From the NCBI GenBank assembly GCA_002812745.2, contig NCSJ02000134.1, positions 1 through 64,000 of the forward strand: a DNA stretch of 64,000 nt, in the 5' to 3' direction. Both the position numbers and the translations under genes were made by a program. The notes under the pieces were generated by a model. It was not told the origin of the DNA. It did no database searches and saw only the letters and a program-made list of their open reading frames with translations. Source of the stretch: Scytalidium lignicola. Its lineage: Eukaryota; Ascomycota; Leotiomycetes. Each line of letters starts with the position of its first letter. Position 1 is the first letter of the stretch. This document shows positions 1 through 11,480 of the stretch, piece by piece.

Positions 1-1903
1 ACCTGTTGTTCCACTTGTTGTTCCACCTGTTGTTTTACTTCCTGTAACTCTGGCCTTATAAAGCTTGTTCTAATTGTATGTTGTGAAGGTGTTTGAAGTG
101 GCCTATGAAGTGGAATCTCTGCTAAATCAACTGTTGGTATAACTGTAAGCTTCTGACTAATTGGCTCTTTTCCAGGCTCTGGGAATCGTGGTGGAGTATG
201 CTCTTTGTACAGAATTGGTTCACTTATTACACCACGAGGAAGCTGTTTAATTGCCTTCTTTCTGAGCGATTCCTTTTTGCGCCATACAACCTATACTGCC
301 TTTTGATCCTTCTTCTCCTTATTAGCTATTTGACGGAGCATTCTAGCTTCTTTTTTNGGCTGCTTTCTCTGTTTCCTTTTGTTCCTTCTCTTCAATTCGT
401 AAGTGAGCTGCTTCAGCAGTTAGTTCTCCTCCTTTTTGGAGCCTCTTTTGATTAGAGGGTTTTTTAGCTATAAGCTCTCCTATTCATCGATATGCCATAT
501 CTCGGTCGAATTTAGTAACTTCTCCTTCATCTAATATTGATTGAGCTCTATGAATAAAAGATTTGAATTTGCATTAAGATGAAGAACTTAAAACATCCAA
601 GACCTTTGGTTTAAACTCTCCTAGTTGATATTGAACTTGATGAATTGTTTCAAGAGTCTTTGGTTTAGGTAATTCAAACTTTATAATCAGTTCCTTCTTA
701 GATTTTGCTTTTATATATTTCTTCATAAGTGTGAAAGTAACTTCTTTGTCAATTGGCCATATGCTAGCCTTTTTAAAAGCATTTCGAATAGTAGTCTTTT
801 TGAAGGTTTCTTGTTGAATTGTAGGTAAATCACAGAAAAAGGAGCTTAATGTATATTTGAAATCAAGTGATTTTGTAGTACTCTGAATTGTCTTATTATG
901 CTAATGCTTGTATGGCTGAAATACTCTTACATCAAGAGGTTGTATACAATGAGTAAGATGAGCTGGAAAGGTAAATAATATCATATTGTTCTTTCTAGCT
1001 AATAATGTCAATTCAGGGTTCATATGGCTACTTTGATTGTCCATTAAAAGTAGTTTGTATGGTTGATCAAGGCTTGCTTATGTATGTTGAATAAAGTACT
1101 CCAGGAATTGAATAGCTATATAGTTTATGATATATCTATTCTTTGATAAATGGATTACTTCTGAACCTTTCAATTGATCTTTATACCATGATACCATATG
1201 GTATTTGCCTTTAACAATTGCTATAGGAGGAATAAGAGATTCCCTATTAACACAAATAGTTTCAACCATAATCATAAATCGTTGATTTTCAGGACTCAAA
1301 GAGTAGAGTTAATCATTAGCTTTAAAGTGTTAAATTGGATTAAGGAATTCATACTTTAGTTAACTCAATTGGCACTAACACCTCTACTCCTTTAAGACAA
1401 CTAATTCAAAAGCTAGATTCGTCGAAATTATACAAATCTTGCTTTTGAATATTATACTTTTTAATTGTTACTTTATAACGTCAAAACCAATCTTGAACTT
1501 CTTCTATATCTTGAGTAGTAACTCGATTTCGAGTGATAGGTTTAGTCTTGATTTTATGAAGACCAGGTTGAGCATACCACTACTTTCGAAACCAGCTGAC
1601 TGAAGGTGGAGGCTGATTACCTTCCTTTTGAATATAACAAATAACTCCAAATATAATATCTTTAGTAGGAAGTTGACCGTTCTCAAGGTATAACTTAATA
1701 AAGGAATGTACAGCTTGCTCTTGACTAGCTGTCAAGATCTTGTTTTGACCTCCATGCTGAACATTGTTATTCTTTAGAATGGCCATATTTAAAGTTGACC
1801 TATTCACTTTGAATAGTTTAGCTGCTACAGATTGATTTTCTGTAGGGTTCTCAGCAAGCCATTCTTTAGCTCGAAGGATACGCTCCTTAATAGGAGTAGA
1901 CAT
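1..1903 (-). pseudogene. Decayed pogo/Fot1-type DDE transposase, continues past the left edge
   Basis: Cut-and-paste transposase of the Tc1/mariner superfamily, pogo/Fot1 branch, read on the minus strand from an ATG at 1903. The first 107 codons form a helix-turn-helix (Psq-type) DNA-binding region followed by a second DNA-binding segment. The first catalytic aspartate is visible in NFDESSF near 1410-1430. The second is in LLMDNQSSH near 1042-1065, followed by the family pattern LTHCIQPLDVRVF. The C-terminus is lysine-rich and ends at the window edge in a repeated VEQQ run. Several in-frame stops (for example between 1300 and 1420) break the frame, so it cannot encode a working enzyme. Stops replacing sense codons by transitions fit RIP. 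The family call is confident; the element's left end lies outside the window. Confidence 0.85.
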
Positions 1904-1992
1904 ATTGGAAAAGTGAAGGATATATTAAAAAGAAGATAATTTATAGTGGGGTGTATTTAATTTGTGTGCGTTTACCATACAAAAATAAGAAG

Positions 1993-2024
1993 CTGCCACA
2001 CTCGCTTACCTGCCACACTCGCTT
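1993..2024. repeat. Short direct repeat near the presumed right end of the pogo element
   Basis: A 15-base word beginning CTGCCACACTCG occurs twice, at 1993-2007 and 2010-2024. It sits about 90 bp upstream of the transposase start, where the terminal inverted repeat of a Fot1-like element would be expected. On the minus strand it reads AGCGAGTGTGGCAG, loosely like such termini. The other end is outside the window, so a true TIR cannot be confirmed. Confidence 0.3.
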
Positions 2025-2153
2025 CCACCGACTACGAGCGAATGTGAGTTTTGTCGGGCAATGCGTGTGCCTGAGGCCCGACGATTACACCTTAAATCAC
2101 GCAGCTCTTCATAATACTTATTTCTAAGTATTTGCAAATTTTCAGAATCCACA

Positions 2154-2576
2154 ATGCCTGCTCCATCGAGCACTGCACTTAACACGTCTGACCAAAACTA
2201 CCAAGCGATGCTCACGACGGAGCCACTCGACACCGCTAACATTGACGTCCCTACCGACTTATCCACTCCCTTTGACTACATAACGAACAGCGACACCGAC
2301 GCGGACAACGCTGACCTGTGCAGCGCCCGTCGGTGGGCATGGTACTGTAAGGACCCTGCGTGCCCTAAATACTGGAACGCCTGGTTGTGCAAGTCAAACT
2401 TCTGGCTGCATCTGTACGAGACGGCTGTACACCGCGCAGACATACGGACACATACAAGGGTAGGACGTCGCGAGCTGGCGAGGGAGTGGAGAGTCGAGAC
2501 GGATTGGAAGATGACAGAACCAAAGCAGGCACAGCCTGCTCCGGGACAGGATGGTATTGCGTCGAGCAACAAGTAG
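2154..2576 (+). CDS. Hypothetical protein with a degenerate zinc-finger-like motif
   Basis: A 140-codon ORF in GC-normal DNA. The N-terminal 50 residues are acidic and probably disordered. Residues about 60-95 contain WYCKDPACPKYWNAWLCKSN followed by a leucine- and histidine-rich stretch (LHLYETAVHR). This resembles fungal single C2H2-like fingers, with a C-x4-C pair and two spaced histidines. The tail is basic, then rich in P/Q/A. Codon composition differs from the adjacent decayed transposon, which supports a real gene. No function can be assigned. It could be a truncated gene, since nothing convincing continues downstream. Confidence 0.45.
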   Translation: MPAPSSTALNTSDQNYQAMLTTEPLDTANIDVPTDLSTPFDYITNSDTDADNADLCSARRWAWYCKDPACPKYWNAWLCKSNFWLHLYETAVHRADIRTHTRVGRRELAREWRVETDWKMTEPKQAQPAPGQDGIASSNK

Positions 2577-3473
2577 GTGCGTGGGTTACAGTTCTCAGAC
2601 GAAACATGCTTTCGTCTTGTTCGTAAGGCTGTTACGTTTGGCAGCGGAACTTAGCTTGTAGCAGGACAAGACCAGGTCACACTTGATATTCACAATGGCC
2701 CTCACCACCTGGGGGAAGACAGATCAAGAAGAAATATTGTATATCGCTGAATAAGAGGGTCTCTTATGGTAGTAGCTGCTGGGCTTACCTTGGGTATAAT
2801 GAGTGCTGATTATGATAGCAACTATGAAGCATCTGGTGGCATCCAGCAAAAGTCGTTGATAGCGATCCTATTTTGGCTTGTGACCACCGCCGTATTGCCA
2901 ACGCATTGTATGTAAGCATGCGCACCTCCTGGCAACGAACATGATTGGTTCCCGGAAGGTTGAATTTTCTGCTCTGCGTAACTCCGTCGCCAACACACAG
3001 TGTTTTAGACCTCATCACGACTTTGCTTCAGCTCTCGCAGATCTCAATAGCTCTTGAGCTTTTTATTCCTCCCTGCATCCATAACCCGCGTCATTATCTC
3101 CATCCTCCACCACCTACCAGACCACTACGAATTCAGATCCAAGGGCCGTTGGAGTCAATCCAGAAGCTTCTTCCGAAGACATCATGGGAGATTGTGTATT
3201 TTCCGCAGCCAGGAGGGTTAGAGCTCGCGAGCCTTACACATCGGGCACTGTATGGCGAGGAGGGACTCAAGGAGGCTGATGGTGTTCCGGCCGTGCGAGA
3301 TGAGTATTTGGCATGGGCAATGGATGGAAGAAAACCGAGTGAGTGGGCATTGCTGATAACGTCGTGATAGCTTCTCCAACAACGCATACCCTGTAAATCC
3401 AACCTCATCCAACTCACCCAACCCACCAAACTACACCCTCTCCCAACCCCACGGACCTAAGCACGTACTACCT
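2577..3473. other. GC-normal stretch with one doubtful ORF
   Basis: No recognisable gene. The longest open stretch is 2945-3367 on the plus strand (140 codons). It has no recognised domain, and a proline-rich low-complexity start. The part from about residue 65 (IQIQGPLESIQKLLPKTSW onward) looks more protein-like, so it may be one exon of an unrecognised gene. The opposite-strand ORFs in the same place are probably shadows. Confidence 0.25.
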
Positions 3474-4333
3474 GCTCTGAGAAGTTTGCTTCTCGGGACC
3501 AGGGTTAAACTACTCGCACGCAGTTGTCTGCGTGTGTATCGTCCTGAATCACGGCGTCACGCTGATTCCGTCAGGCTGCGGCGGTTACCGCGGTGGCTTG
3601 TCGTCTGTTCCGGTTGCAAGTACGCTACGTATATAGCTCTTCGGTCATCCGTGAGTTATTGGATTGGACATCTTCAGTTGCTGTGATGCCCCAGTCCTTT
3701 GTGGGCCGGTCGTGGAAGAACCCCCTCAGCCGTGGGCTACGGTAGTGGAGGGATCAGTACGGGAGTTATCTACCAGGGCTGAATCCGGACACCGCGTGTG
3801 GAACGTACGTAGGGCAAGATATCGTGGCTACGGCTTGCGAAGGCTGGCCAACAGCTCCCGGACGATCTCGCCGGAACGAGAGAACCTGTGTTGGCGAAGG
3901 GTGCCAGGGGAGATGCGTCGAGCTTGGCTACCGCACCAGCCCCATTGTATGAGACGTGGGTTATGGGAAGGTCTCTGACGGGGGGGTTGTAGAGGGCCTC
4001 TGTTAAGCAACCTACAGGGTATGCTACATGCCGTCTCTGTTGAACTTCGTCTCCAGGGCGGAGGTATGGAAAAGTGCGGGTTTGGACCCAACTGATTACG
4101 GCTGTCTGTCCTCTAGTCACTAGGATACTGCGGATGGGTCACGATCGGTAGTAGTCTATCTTCGTACGCCAGTCGTGCCACTGGGTGCGTCTTGGGGGCA
4201 GAACGGTAGGCCTAGAAGGGACTATAAAATAGAGATGTAAGCGCGGGGGAGTTCGTGTGGTGCTGCTGCATTGAGCCTCTCAACTGCTGCTTCAATATGT
4301 ACGGTAGTTGTAGCCAGAAATACAATATCAATT
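3474..4333 (+). repeat. GC-rich non-coding block, possibly a long terminal repeat
   Basis: About 860 bp of GC-rich DNA with short ORFs in several frames but no protein-like frame. Near its end is a TATA-like GGACTATAAAATAG at about 4219-4232, and the block ends in AATACAATATCA just before a sudden change of composition. Beginning near TGCTCTGAG and ending in ...ATCA, it could be one LTR of a retrotransposon. No second copy is in the window, so this is only a suggestion. Confidence 0.25.
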
Positions 4334-4334
4334 G

Positions 4335-5441
4335 ACCCCCTAACCCTAGCCCTTTCACTCTTTCCCTCTACCTCCCCCATCCCCATACTCCAACTCCACC
4401 CTCCTTCCCTCCCTAACTCTCCTTTTCTATCTATTTACTTTTCCCCTTAATACTATTCTTTACTTCTCCCCCCCCTTTTACTCTTTCCCTTTTTCTTCTC
4501 CCTTTTTATAACCTTACTCTTTCCTTCTTTTTTTTCCTTAAAATATATAAAAATAAAAACAACCTTTTTCACTTTACTTTACTATTTTAAAACTTCTTTA
4601 TAAATTTTAATAACTTTTACTTCTATTTCATTTATTTCATTTTTAAAAATCAACTTCTACTCTTTCAAACTTTATTTTTCCCTTTTCCTTTTTNATTCTA
4701 ACCTTTAAAAAAANTAATACCTTNCTTTTTTACCTTACCCTTTAATTTATTCCTCAACTTTTCTTTTTCTTTCTTTTTTAATATCTAACTTTTCTACTCT
4801 TTAACCTCTTTATTAAATTTTTTCTTNCAATTTTTTAAATTTNACTTTTTTATAATATTATTTACATCTTATTCAACTTTCTCTTCTTTTACCTTCCTTT
4901 TTTTTTCCTGATTTTCATTTTATCTTTTTATATATATTAATTAATCTTTTCATTTTCTTTTCACTTTCACTTTTTACTCTTTTTTCCCTTTTCCCTCCCC
5001 TCATTCACATTACTATTTCAAATTTTTTAATCATTTTCCTTTTTCTTTTTACTTTATTCTTCTTTTTTAAAGCTCTTTTACCTTAATTTATAATTAAATT
5101 CTTATTTCTTTATCATAATCTTTATCTTTNCTTTTCACTTTTAATATTTTCACTTATACTCTCACATTATTTCTTTATTTTATAATTTTAATTTTACTTT
5201 CATATCTTCATTTATATTTATATATATATGTGTATATTCTTATTCATTCTTTTTTTTTCTCTTATCTCTTAATTATTACTTTTTTNAACTTTCCCTTTTT
5301 TTAATTTTACTAATTTCCTTCCCTTTTAATCCTTTATTTTTATTTAATCTTCTTTACATATATTTCACCTTTTTTTTTCATTGTACTATACTTTTCTTTT
5401 TTCTTTTNCTTTTAATCATTTTTTTNACTTTTCATTATATT
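4335..5441 (+). repeat. Strand-asymmetric tract nearly devoid of G, beginning with telomere-like CCCTAA units
   Basis: The tract opens with CCCCCTAACCCTAGCCC (two telomere-like CCCTAA/CCCTAG units). It then runs as a C/T-rich, later T/A-rich, low-complexity sequence. From 4350 to 4909 I find no G on the plus strand (560 bases). From 4350 to 5441 I find only five, at 4910, 5072, 5230, 5232 and 5383. Several single Ns occur. No ORF, no clear period. RIP acts on both strands and would not remove G while leaving many C residues. Confidence 0.8.
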
Positions 5442-7288
5442 GTTTTATTGTTTTATTGTTTTATTTATTTTCTAGTTTTTATTTTATATCTTTTTATTTT
5501 TCATTTACAATTCATTTTTAAATTGTTTTTATAACTTTGGTATCTTTATGTCTTTTATAACTTTTACCTTACTTAATTTAACCTTCACTTCACTCTTCAC
5601 CCACCTTTATACATTATCTCCTCTTCTCCTTTTACTTACTTCTTGAACATTAATTTTCGTTGACTTTGATTTTTGATTTCCTTATTATTCTCTTCTCTTT
5701 TTTTTTAAACTTATCTTTAAACGCTTCTTAAAACTACTACCTTCTTTTAACATTATGTTTTTTTCTTTTTTTTACGCATTTACTACTACGTCATCTACTT
5801 TTCCTTGTGCCTATCTATATCGATCACACACCTATCTATATTATATCTCTATTCATTTTTACATTGACATTTATATTTGTAATTTTGATATATGACGATT
5901 CGCGATTTCTACTCTATACCCTACAATCAACGACATGATAAACTGATAAATCTACGTACACTTACCCCTGCTGGATAATTGCGCTTTACCACTTGAACAC
6001 CCTCACGCGCTTCTTCTCTTGTTAATCAACTCCGGGTTGCCCGGGGGCTGCCATATAATACCTTCTGTATGTATCCCAGTACTGGGTCCCAATACCATTC
6101 GACCGTATACTCTCCTTCTGGTGACGCCCCATAATCCCTTTGTACATTGCATCACCGAAATTATCGAATATTGGTATTGGGCCCTGATACCATCGTATTG
6201 TAATGCTTTGTGAGACTCTTTCCTTAACGGGTTTGGGTTGATCTATATCCCTTCCAACTAATCCGGCAATTCATCCTAGTCTAGCACGGTAGCCTTTCAC
6301 AGTTAACACCCTGTCATTCGCCTCCATGATGGCAAATCTTGGGTTGGATGATTGCTCTTCTTCGCACGAACTCCATTGAATCGTTGGACCTTTTGCAGCT
6401 AAAGGTTTAACCATATTAGCAAAGTGTCGTAAAATCATGCGTTATATGAACGAAATGGAGCCAATAATTAGTTGATCTTACCTTTTCCCCGCCATGAAAT
6501 GTTTGAACCTGTGTTAGTTTATCATCATCTCCAACAATATAATGAGTCCATCTCATATTTATTATTCGGATGTATATTCACGCCCAGCAAGAGATCTAGG
6601 TATTCTGAAAGCATTAAGTGTACATTTATTGACGCGACAGCACGCATCGCGACGCGCTCAAAAAACCCAACCATTTGACCAATGAGAGATAAGAAACATG
6701 GAGCTAGTAAGATTTAAGCCGCGTTTCGAGTAGAATCGAGCCTTGTTACCCAATGCGGAACACAGGTGGGAAATGAAGTAAGATCGCACCCAGATGCGGT
6801 TAGCGTGGAGTGGGATCTGACTCGAGATACGCCTCATTCGGCAATGAAGCACGATTCGAGTCGGATCGCGGTCAGCATTTACTATGAGGCAGGGGATACT
6901 AAGATAAAGGAGGGAATAAGGGGCAAGAGTTAGTTTGTACGTAATTACGTAAGTACTTACGTACCAAGACGATTTTTGGCCGAATTCGAGGCCCTGGCTG
7001 TATTTAGTATCGGCCGGGATCCGCGAAGCGCCGAGGATATCTTATTGGGTTCTTTCTTTTCGCTGGCCCTGGAGTTCTAACGACGTCTCCCTGCGACTTC
7101 ATTCCCTTATGTATCTGCGCCAACGACTCTATCTTTTTATACACTCTAACTCTGATTAAGAGCGTACTATATTATAAGAAATATTGAAACGTTGATCATT
7201 CATTGAGCAGATAACCCTACACGGAACCATTCCTCGATAATTCTCCATCGATATCATGTACTCTGCCAGATTCTCGGTGTAAAGTTGT
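5442..7288. other. Intergenic region downstream of the HET gene, with two inverted repeats
   Basis: No supported gene; ORFs here are under 70 codons and not protein-like. 5442-5900 is a T-rich continuation of the preceding tract. At 6084-6097 and 6172-6184 lies an almost perfect inverted repeat (GGGTCCCAATACCA against TGGTATTGGGCCC) with a loop of about 75 nt. At 6946-6963 there is a perfect 18-bp palindrome, TACGTAAGTACTTACGTA. Confidence 0.5.
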
Positions 7289-9277
7289 TCAAAGAATACG
7301 GACGTTGGGCTGTTGTCTTGATAAGTAGTCTTGCTGAACCGTTCCAATCCCAACTCTTTCGTACTCGTTTTCCGCGCTCTGTCTCACAATCAATATGTGA
7401 TACTCATTACTCCGATATGTCTTCTTCACAACAACACCTCGTTCCCAGCAAAGGTCTTTCCCATTTTCCCCATCTTTGACGTCATACATAATCCATCCTA
7501 TTTTCGTTCCACGTGAATCCAATATCTGGCGACCTGTCGCATCCGACTCTGCCTCTTCCTTTTTCAAATGGCAATCCCTAAACTCCCATACATTGGTGAT
7601 CAAGGCCTTTTTGTCCCATTCGGCGAAGCTGAGGTTTTTGAAGACTTCCACGGCGAGATGATGATCGTCCATAAACTCGATACCTCCAGTGTATGCCATC
7701 CAGGACCATGATGGCACTTCGAGAGGTTCATACTTGATCCGTATCATGTGCAGGCTAGACCGCCGCCAAAGAAGATTTCTGTGAAGGTATAAATTAAAGA
7801 TACCATAACGTTCTTCACAACGTAGAGCTTTTGCGATACGGGCCGCTAACCCAGATAATGCAACAACTCTGTCGGTAGGTTTCGAGAGGCCACGCTTTGA
7901 GTAATCCACTAAGAAGGACTGAAGGACACCTCTAGTAGTATCATACCCCGAATTAAAAAGTAAACTCGGAAATTTTGGATCGAGCATGAAGTGCTTCTTC
8001 TTGCCCTTTGTGCTAAGGAGCAAGATATCTAAGTTAGCACATATCAGTTTAGGAGATATTCCTGCAGCTTTTACCTCTTCAATTGAGTCAGATCCTCGCA
8101 GTATACCCCTTCACCACATTCCCAATATACTTGGCTATCGCCGAAATGGATGGTTCGGCGAGACAAGAGCCTTTCCTGCATGACCCATGCTCGAGTATTT
8201 AGCGGACGCCCCTCTACCTCCTTATCAAAATCGGCTAGGTCGGTGCAGACATAGACTCGTCGGCCTGAGTCGTCTTGAACGTAGACATACTCGCTGCTGA
8301 TGTTTCGCTTAAGGAATCCCGCATTCGAATCGACAGCCGATGTTGCAGCGACTGTGCAGTAAGCCGAAGTATAGACGTCTTCCATGCGCTTGGATTCTTG
8401 TTCCCAGTCTCCATCTTTCCCTTGGATGATACAGAGCGAGTCAATCCAGAGATACTGCACCTCAAGGCCTCGAGCCACCATGACAGCGTCTCGAAAAGTC
8501 AGTGGCAGATCGGCGATACCGAATCCTACTTGACGATCGCCAATATTCTCCTGGGTTGTGCAATATCGCGGCACCTCATTGGGCTTAAGCTCGCCCCAAC
8601 AATGGGACAAAGCAACATATTTTCCTGCGCCTATTTGCTGACTAGAAACGAGCCTCAGGACATCTGGGTTGTAATCTGAACTATTCGGGTTACCCACGTA
8701 GAGGAGTCTTGTAGGCAACCCCTCTCTGGGCTCATTATCGTGCTCGTGATCGTCATACTTGCACCTAGTATGTTCGTCACACCATTGAAGCCATGCGCGA
8801 AGCAGTGCGAAACGCAGAGGACCGTCGGCTGCGGGGAAGACTGGGAAACTAATCTGGGTGTTGTAGTCGGAGTCGGATCTTGCAGAGGACCCTGAGAAAG
8901 GACATTTAGCAAGCTTCGGTTCACGAAATGTTTGTGAAGAATCGAAGATACCAACCTAGATCCGAACACAACCGGAGAATGCGATGTCCATTGTGTTTCA
9001 TTGTCAATGCTGGGCCAATTTTACAAACTTTGACATCCCGTCCGTCACTGTTATATCGTTTGACTGTGCGGAGAATTAGATCGCACAGTTGGCAACCTTT
9101 CCCAGCAGTGCACAGTTCAGAGAAATCGATATCGCCGCCGTAGAATAGTACGGAGCCGCACCGGGTGCAGCACTGGGTCGGGGGTTTTGAGTTTAATAAG
9201 GAATCAAATTCTACTCGCCATTTGCCTATAAAGCCTTGAGCGAAACAATCATTGAAGTTATACTTCCAGTCGTCGTA
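7289..9277 (-). CDS. HET (heterokaryon incompatibility) domain protein, first exon not found
   Basis: Proteins of this fungal family carry the HET domain, linked to vegetative incompatibility and programmed cell death. Exons read as 9277-8956, 8891-8075 and 8012-7289; the two introns (64 and 62 nt) keep frame, and the second has a TGCTAAC branch site. The N-terminal part has paired cysteines (CCTRCGS, CTAGKGCQLC), then ICSDL-like RLCSDLG and LLRAWLQWCDEHTRC. The HET domain proper runs from about residue 210: YVALSHCWG, ITDLP-like IADLPLTFRDA, YLWIDSLCI, and RAWVMQERLLSRRTIHF. The C-terminus has EVPSWSWMAYTGG and continues to a stop at 7289. Together the exons give about 620 residues without stops, so the sequenced part appears intact. 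The exon at 9277 starts right after an acceptor (TTTATAG) with TAC as first codon, so a short first exon with the ATG must lie upstream of the tandem array. Confidence 0.9.
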
Positions 9278-9301
9278 CTATAAACATATTAGTATCAGTA
9301 A

Positions 9302-9317
9302 TAATAATAATAATAAA
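9302..9317. repeat. (TAA)n microsatellite
   Basis: About five TAA units within the intron-like sequence immediately upstream of the first recognised HET exon. Confidence 0.8.
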
Positions 9318-9331
9318 TTTTTACAATTACA

Positions 9332-10965
9332 GGTCCACTTACACCCTACGCCAACAAACACCACTAAGTCAATAGAAGCCACAGCTGCTTAGTATTATAG
9401 GTCCACTTACACCCTACGCCAATAAATACCACTAGGTTAGTAGAAGCCATGGTTGCTTAGTATCACAGGTTTACTTACATACTATGTCAACAAACACCAC
9501 TAAGTCAGTAGAAGCCACAGCTTAGCATCACAGGTCCACTTACATCCTATGCCAACAAACACCATTAGGTCAGTAAAAACCACAGTTGTTCAGTATTACA
9601 AGTCTACTTACATACTATGCCAATAAACACTACTAGGTTAATAGAAGTCACAGTTGCTCAGTATTATAGGTTTACTTACACCCTACGCCAACAAACACTA
9701 CTAAGTTAGTAAAAGTTATAATTGCTTAATATTGCAAGTTCACTTACACTTTATACTAATAAATACCACTAAGTTAATAAGAGTTATAATTGTTTAATAT
9801 CGTAGATTCACTTATAACCTATACTAATAAACACCATTAAATTAGTAAAAGTTACAATTACTTAATATCATAAGTTTACTTATACTTTATACTAATAAAT
9901 ACTACTAAGTCAGTAAAAANGTACAATTATTTAGTATTATAAGTTTACTTACACTCTATATCAACAAATACTACTAAGTTAATAAAAGCTACAGTTACTT
10001 AGTATCATAAGTCCACTTATACACTACACCAATAAACACCACCAAGTTAATAAAAGTCATAATTGCTCAATATTATAAGTTTACTTACTACTTACACTAA
10101 CAAACACTACTAAGTCAGTAATAGTTATAATTGCTCAGCATCAGAGGTCCACTTACCATCTACACTAATAAACACCATTAAGTTAGTAAAAGCTATAACT
10201 GCTTAATATCAAAAGTCCACTTACATCCTACGCCAACAAACACCACCAGGTCAGTAAAAATCATAGTTACTTAATATTACAAGTTTACTTACACCCTACA
10301 TCACAAATACCACCAAATCAGTAGAAACCAAAATTGCTTAATATTGCAAGTTCACTTATACCTTATGTTAATAAACACCATTAAGTCAATAAAAGCCATG
10401 ATTGTTTAGTATTATAAGTTCACTTACGCCCTATGCCAACAAACATCACTAAGTCAATAACAGCTATAGTTACTCGGTATTACAAGTCTACTTACAGTCT
10501 ATACTAACAAATATCACTAAGTTAGTAGAAATTATAATTAGTTACTTAATATCATAAGTCCACTTACACACTATACCAACAAATATTACTAGGTCAATAA
10601 AAGCCACAGTTTGCTTTATATTATAAGTTTACTTACACTCTACACCAACAAACACCACTAAGTCAGTAGAAGCTACAATTGCTTATATCACAAGTCCACT
10701 TACAACCTACACCAATAAACACCACCAAATCAGTAGAAACCACAGTTATTTAATATTATAAGTTCACTTACACATTATGCTAACAAACACCACTAAGTCA
10801 ATAAAAGCCATAGTTATTTCATATCACAAGTTCACTTACACCTTACACCAACAAATACTACCAAGTTAATAAAAACCACGGTTACTTAGTATCACAGATT
10901 CACTTACATACTATGTCAACAAACACTACTAAGTCAGTAGAAGCCACAATTGTTCAGCATCACAG
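9332..10965 (-). repeat. Minisatellite of 24 intron-like 68-bp units upstream of the HET exons
   Basis: Twenty-four head-to-tail units of about 68 bp, mostly differing by transitions. On the HET coding strand each unit reads: donor-like GTAAGTGGACC, then TACTAAGCA, CTTCTACTGAC (branch-site-like) and GGCGTAG (acceptor-like). That is a 65-nt intron-like body plus three bases before the next GTAAGT. By eye about 20 of 24 units keep the GTAAGT; four have ATAAGT. The last unit (9342-9278) is exactly 65 nt long, begins GTAAGTGGACCTGT and ends TTTATAG at the exon border, so it looks like the gene's real intron. At the other end, 10966-11030 resembles another diverged unit with CTACTAAC and ATATAG. 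Confidence 0.9.
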
Positions 10966-11480
10966 GTCTACTAACTTCCTATATCCAAAAGTCTGGTTAG
11001 TAGAATGTTTGGAAATTTATTAAAGGCTTGTATACATTCTACACTCATTCTGTTAGCCTCATCATTCCTTCCATTTATTGACCAGTTTTGCCTGAAACAA
11101 CTCTTCAACACTATTTCCAGAAGCCAATGAAGGTACCTCCATTTTATGTATCCAAGGTTGAACTAGTCAAGTTGATTGACGTTGGACGTTGGCCGTATTG
11201 CTCTAATATTGATGAATAATTACAGGATTCTTTGAACAGAAAAGCCGGGTAGTTTCTGTTGCTGCCTAAAGAGATCGGCCCTACTAATTATTCCGGGCCC
11301 AGATCAGCTGACTTTTCATTCTAGAGGGTAGGAAATACGACCGGAACCTGATTATTATTAAATCTCGAACATAAGTTACAAACCATCCTGAGGTTCCGTT
11401 ATCTAAATAAATTACGGTGACGTAAGAAAATTCGCACTTTCCGGACTTTTCAAGCTTGCAGTCATGTACTCGCCTGCGGC
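10966..11480. other. Intergenic or first-intron region of the HET gene
   Basis: No gene is supported. The HET start codon may lie here. One candidate is an ATG near 11130 on the minus strand opening 26 codons (MEVPSLASGNSVEELFQAKL and on), but no good donor joins it in frame to the exon at 9277. Confidence 0.35.

Noticed and set aside
198..455. 85-codon plus-strand ORF
   Set aside because: Antisense shadow of the lysine-rich transposase C-terminus.
3486..4120. Several overlapping ORFs of 66-116 codons on both strands
   Set aside because: Arise from the high GC of a non-coding block; none has protein-like composition or a domain.
5968..6020. tRNA-like sequence on the minus strand (TTCAAGTGGTAAAGCGC)
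   Set aside because: It has a D-arm-like word and a weak anticodon-stem, but the loop lacks the conserved T and no T-arm or acceptor pairing follows.
8928..9143. 71-codon plus-strand ORF
   Set aside because: Opposite-strand shadow of the HET gene's cysteine-rich exon.
9332..10965. CRISPR-like regular repeat array
   Set aside because: Units abut without unique spacers and all diverge along their whole length; this is a minisatellite.
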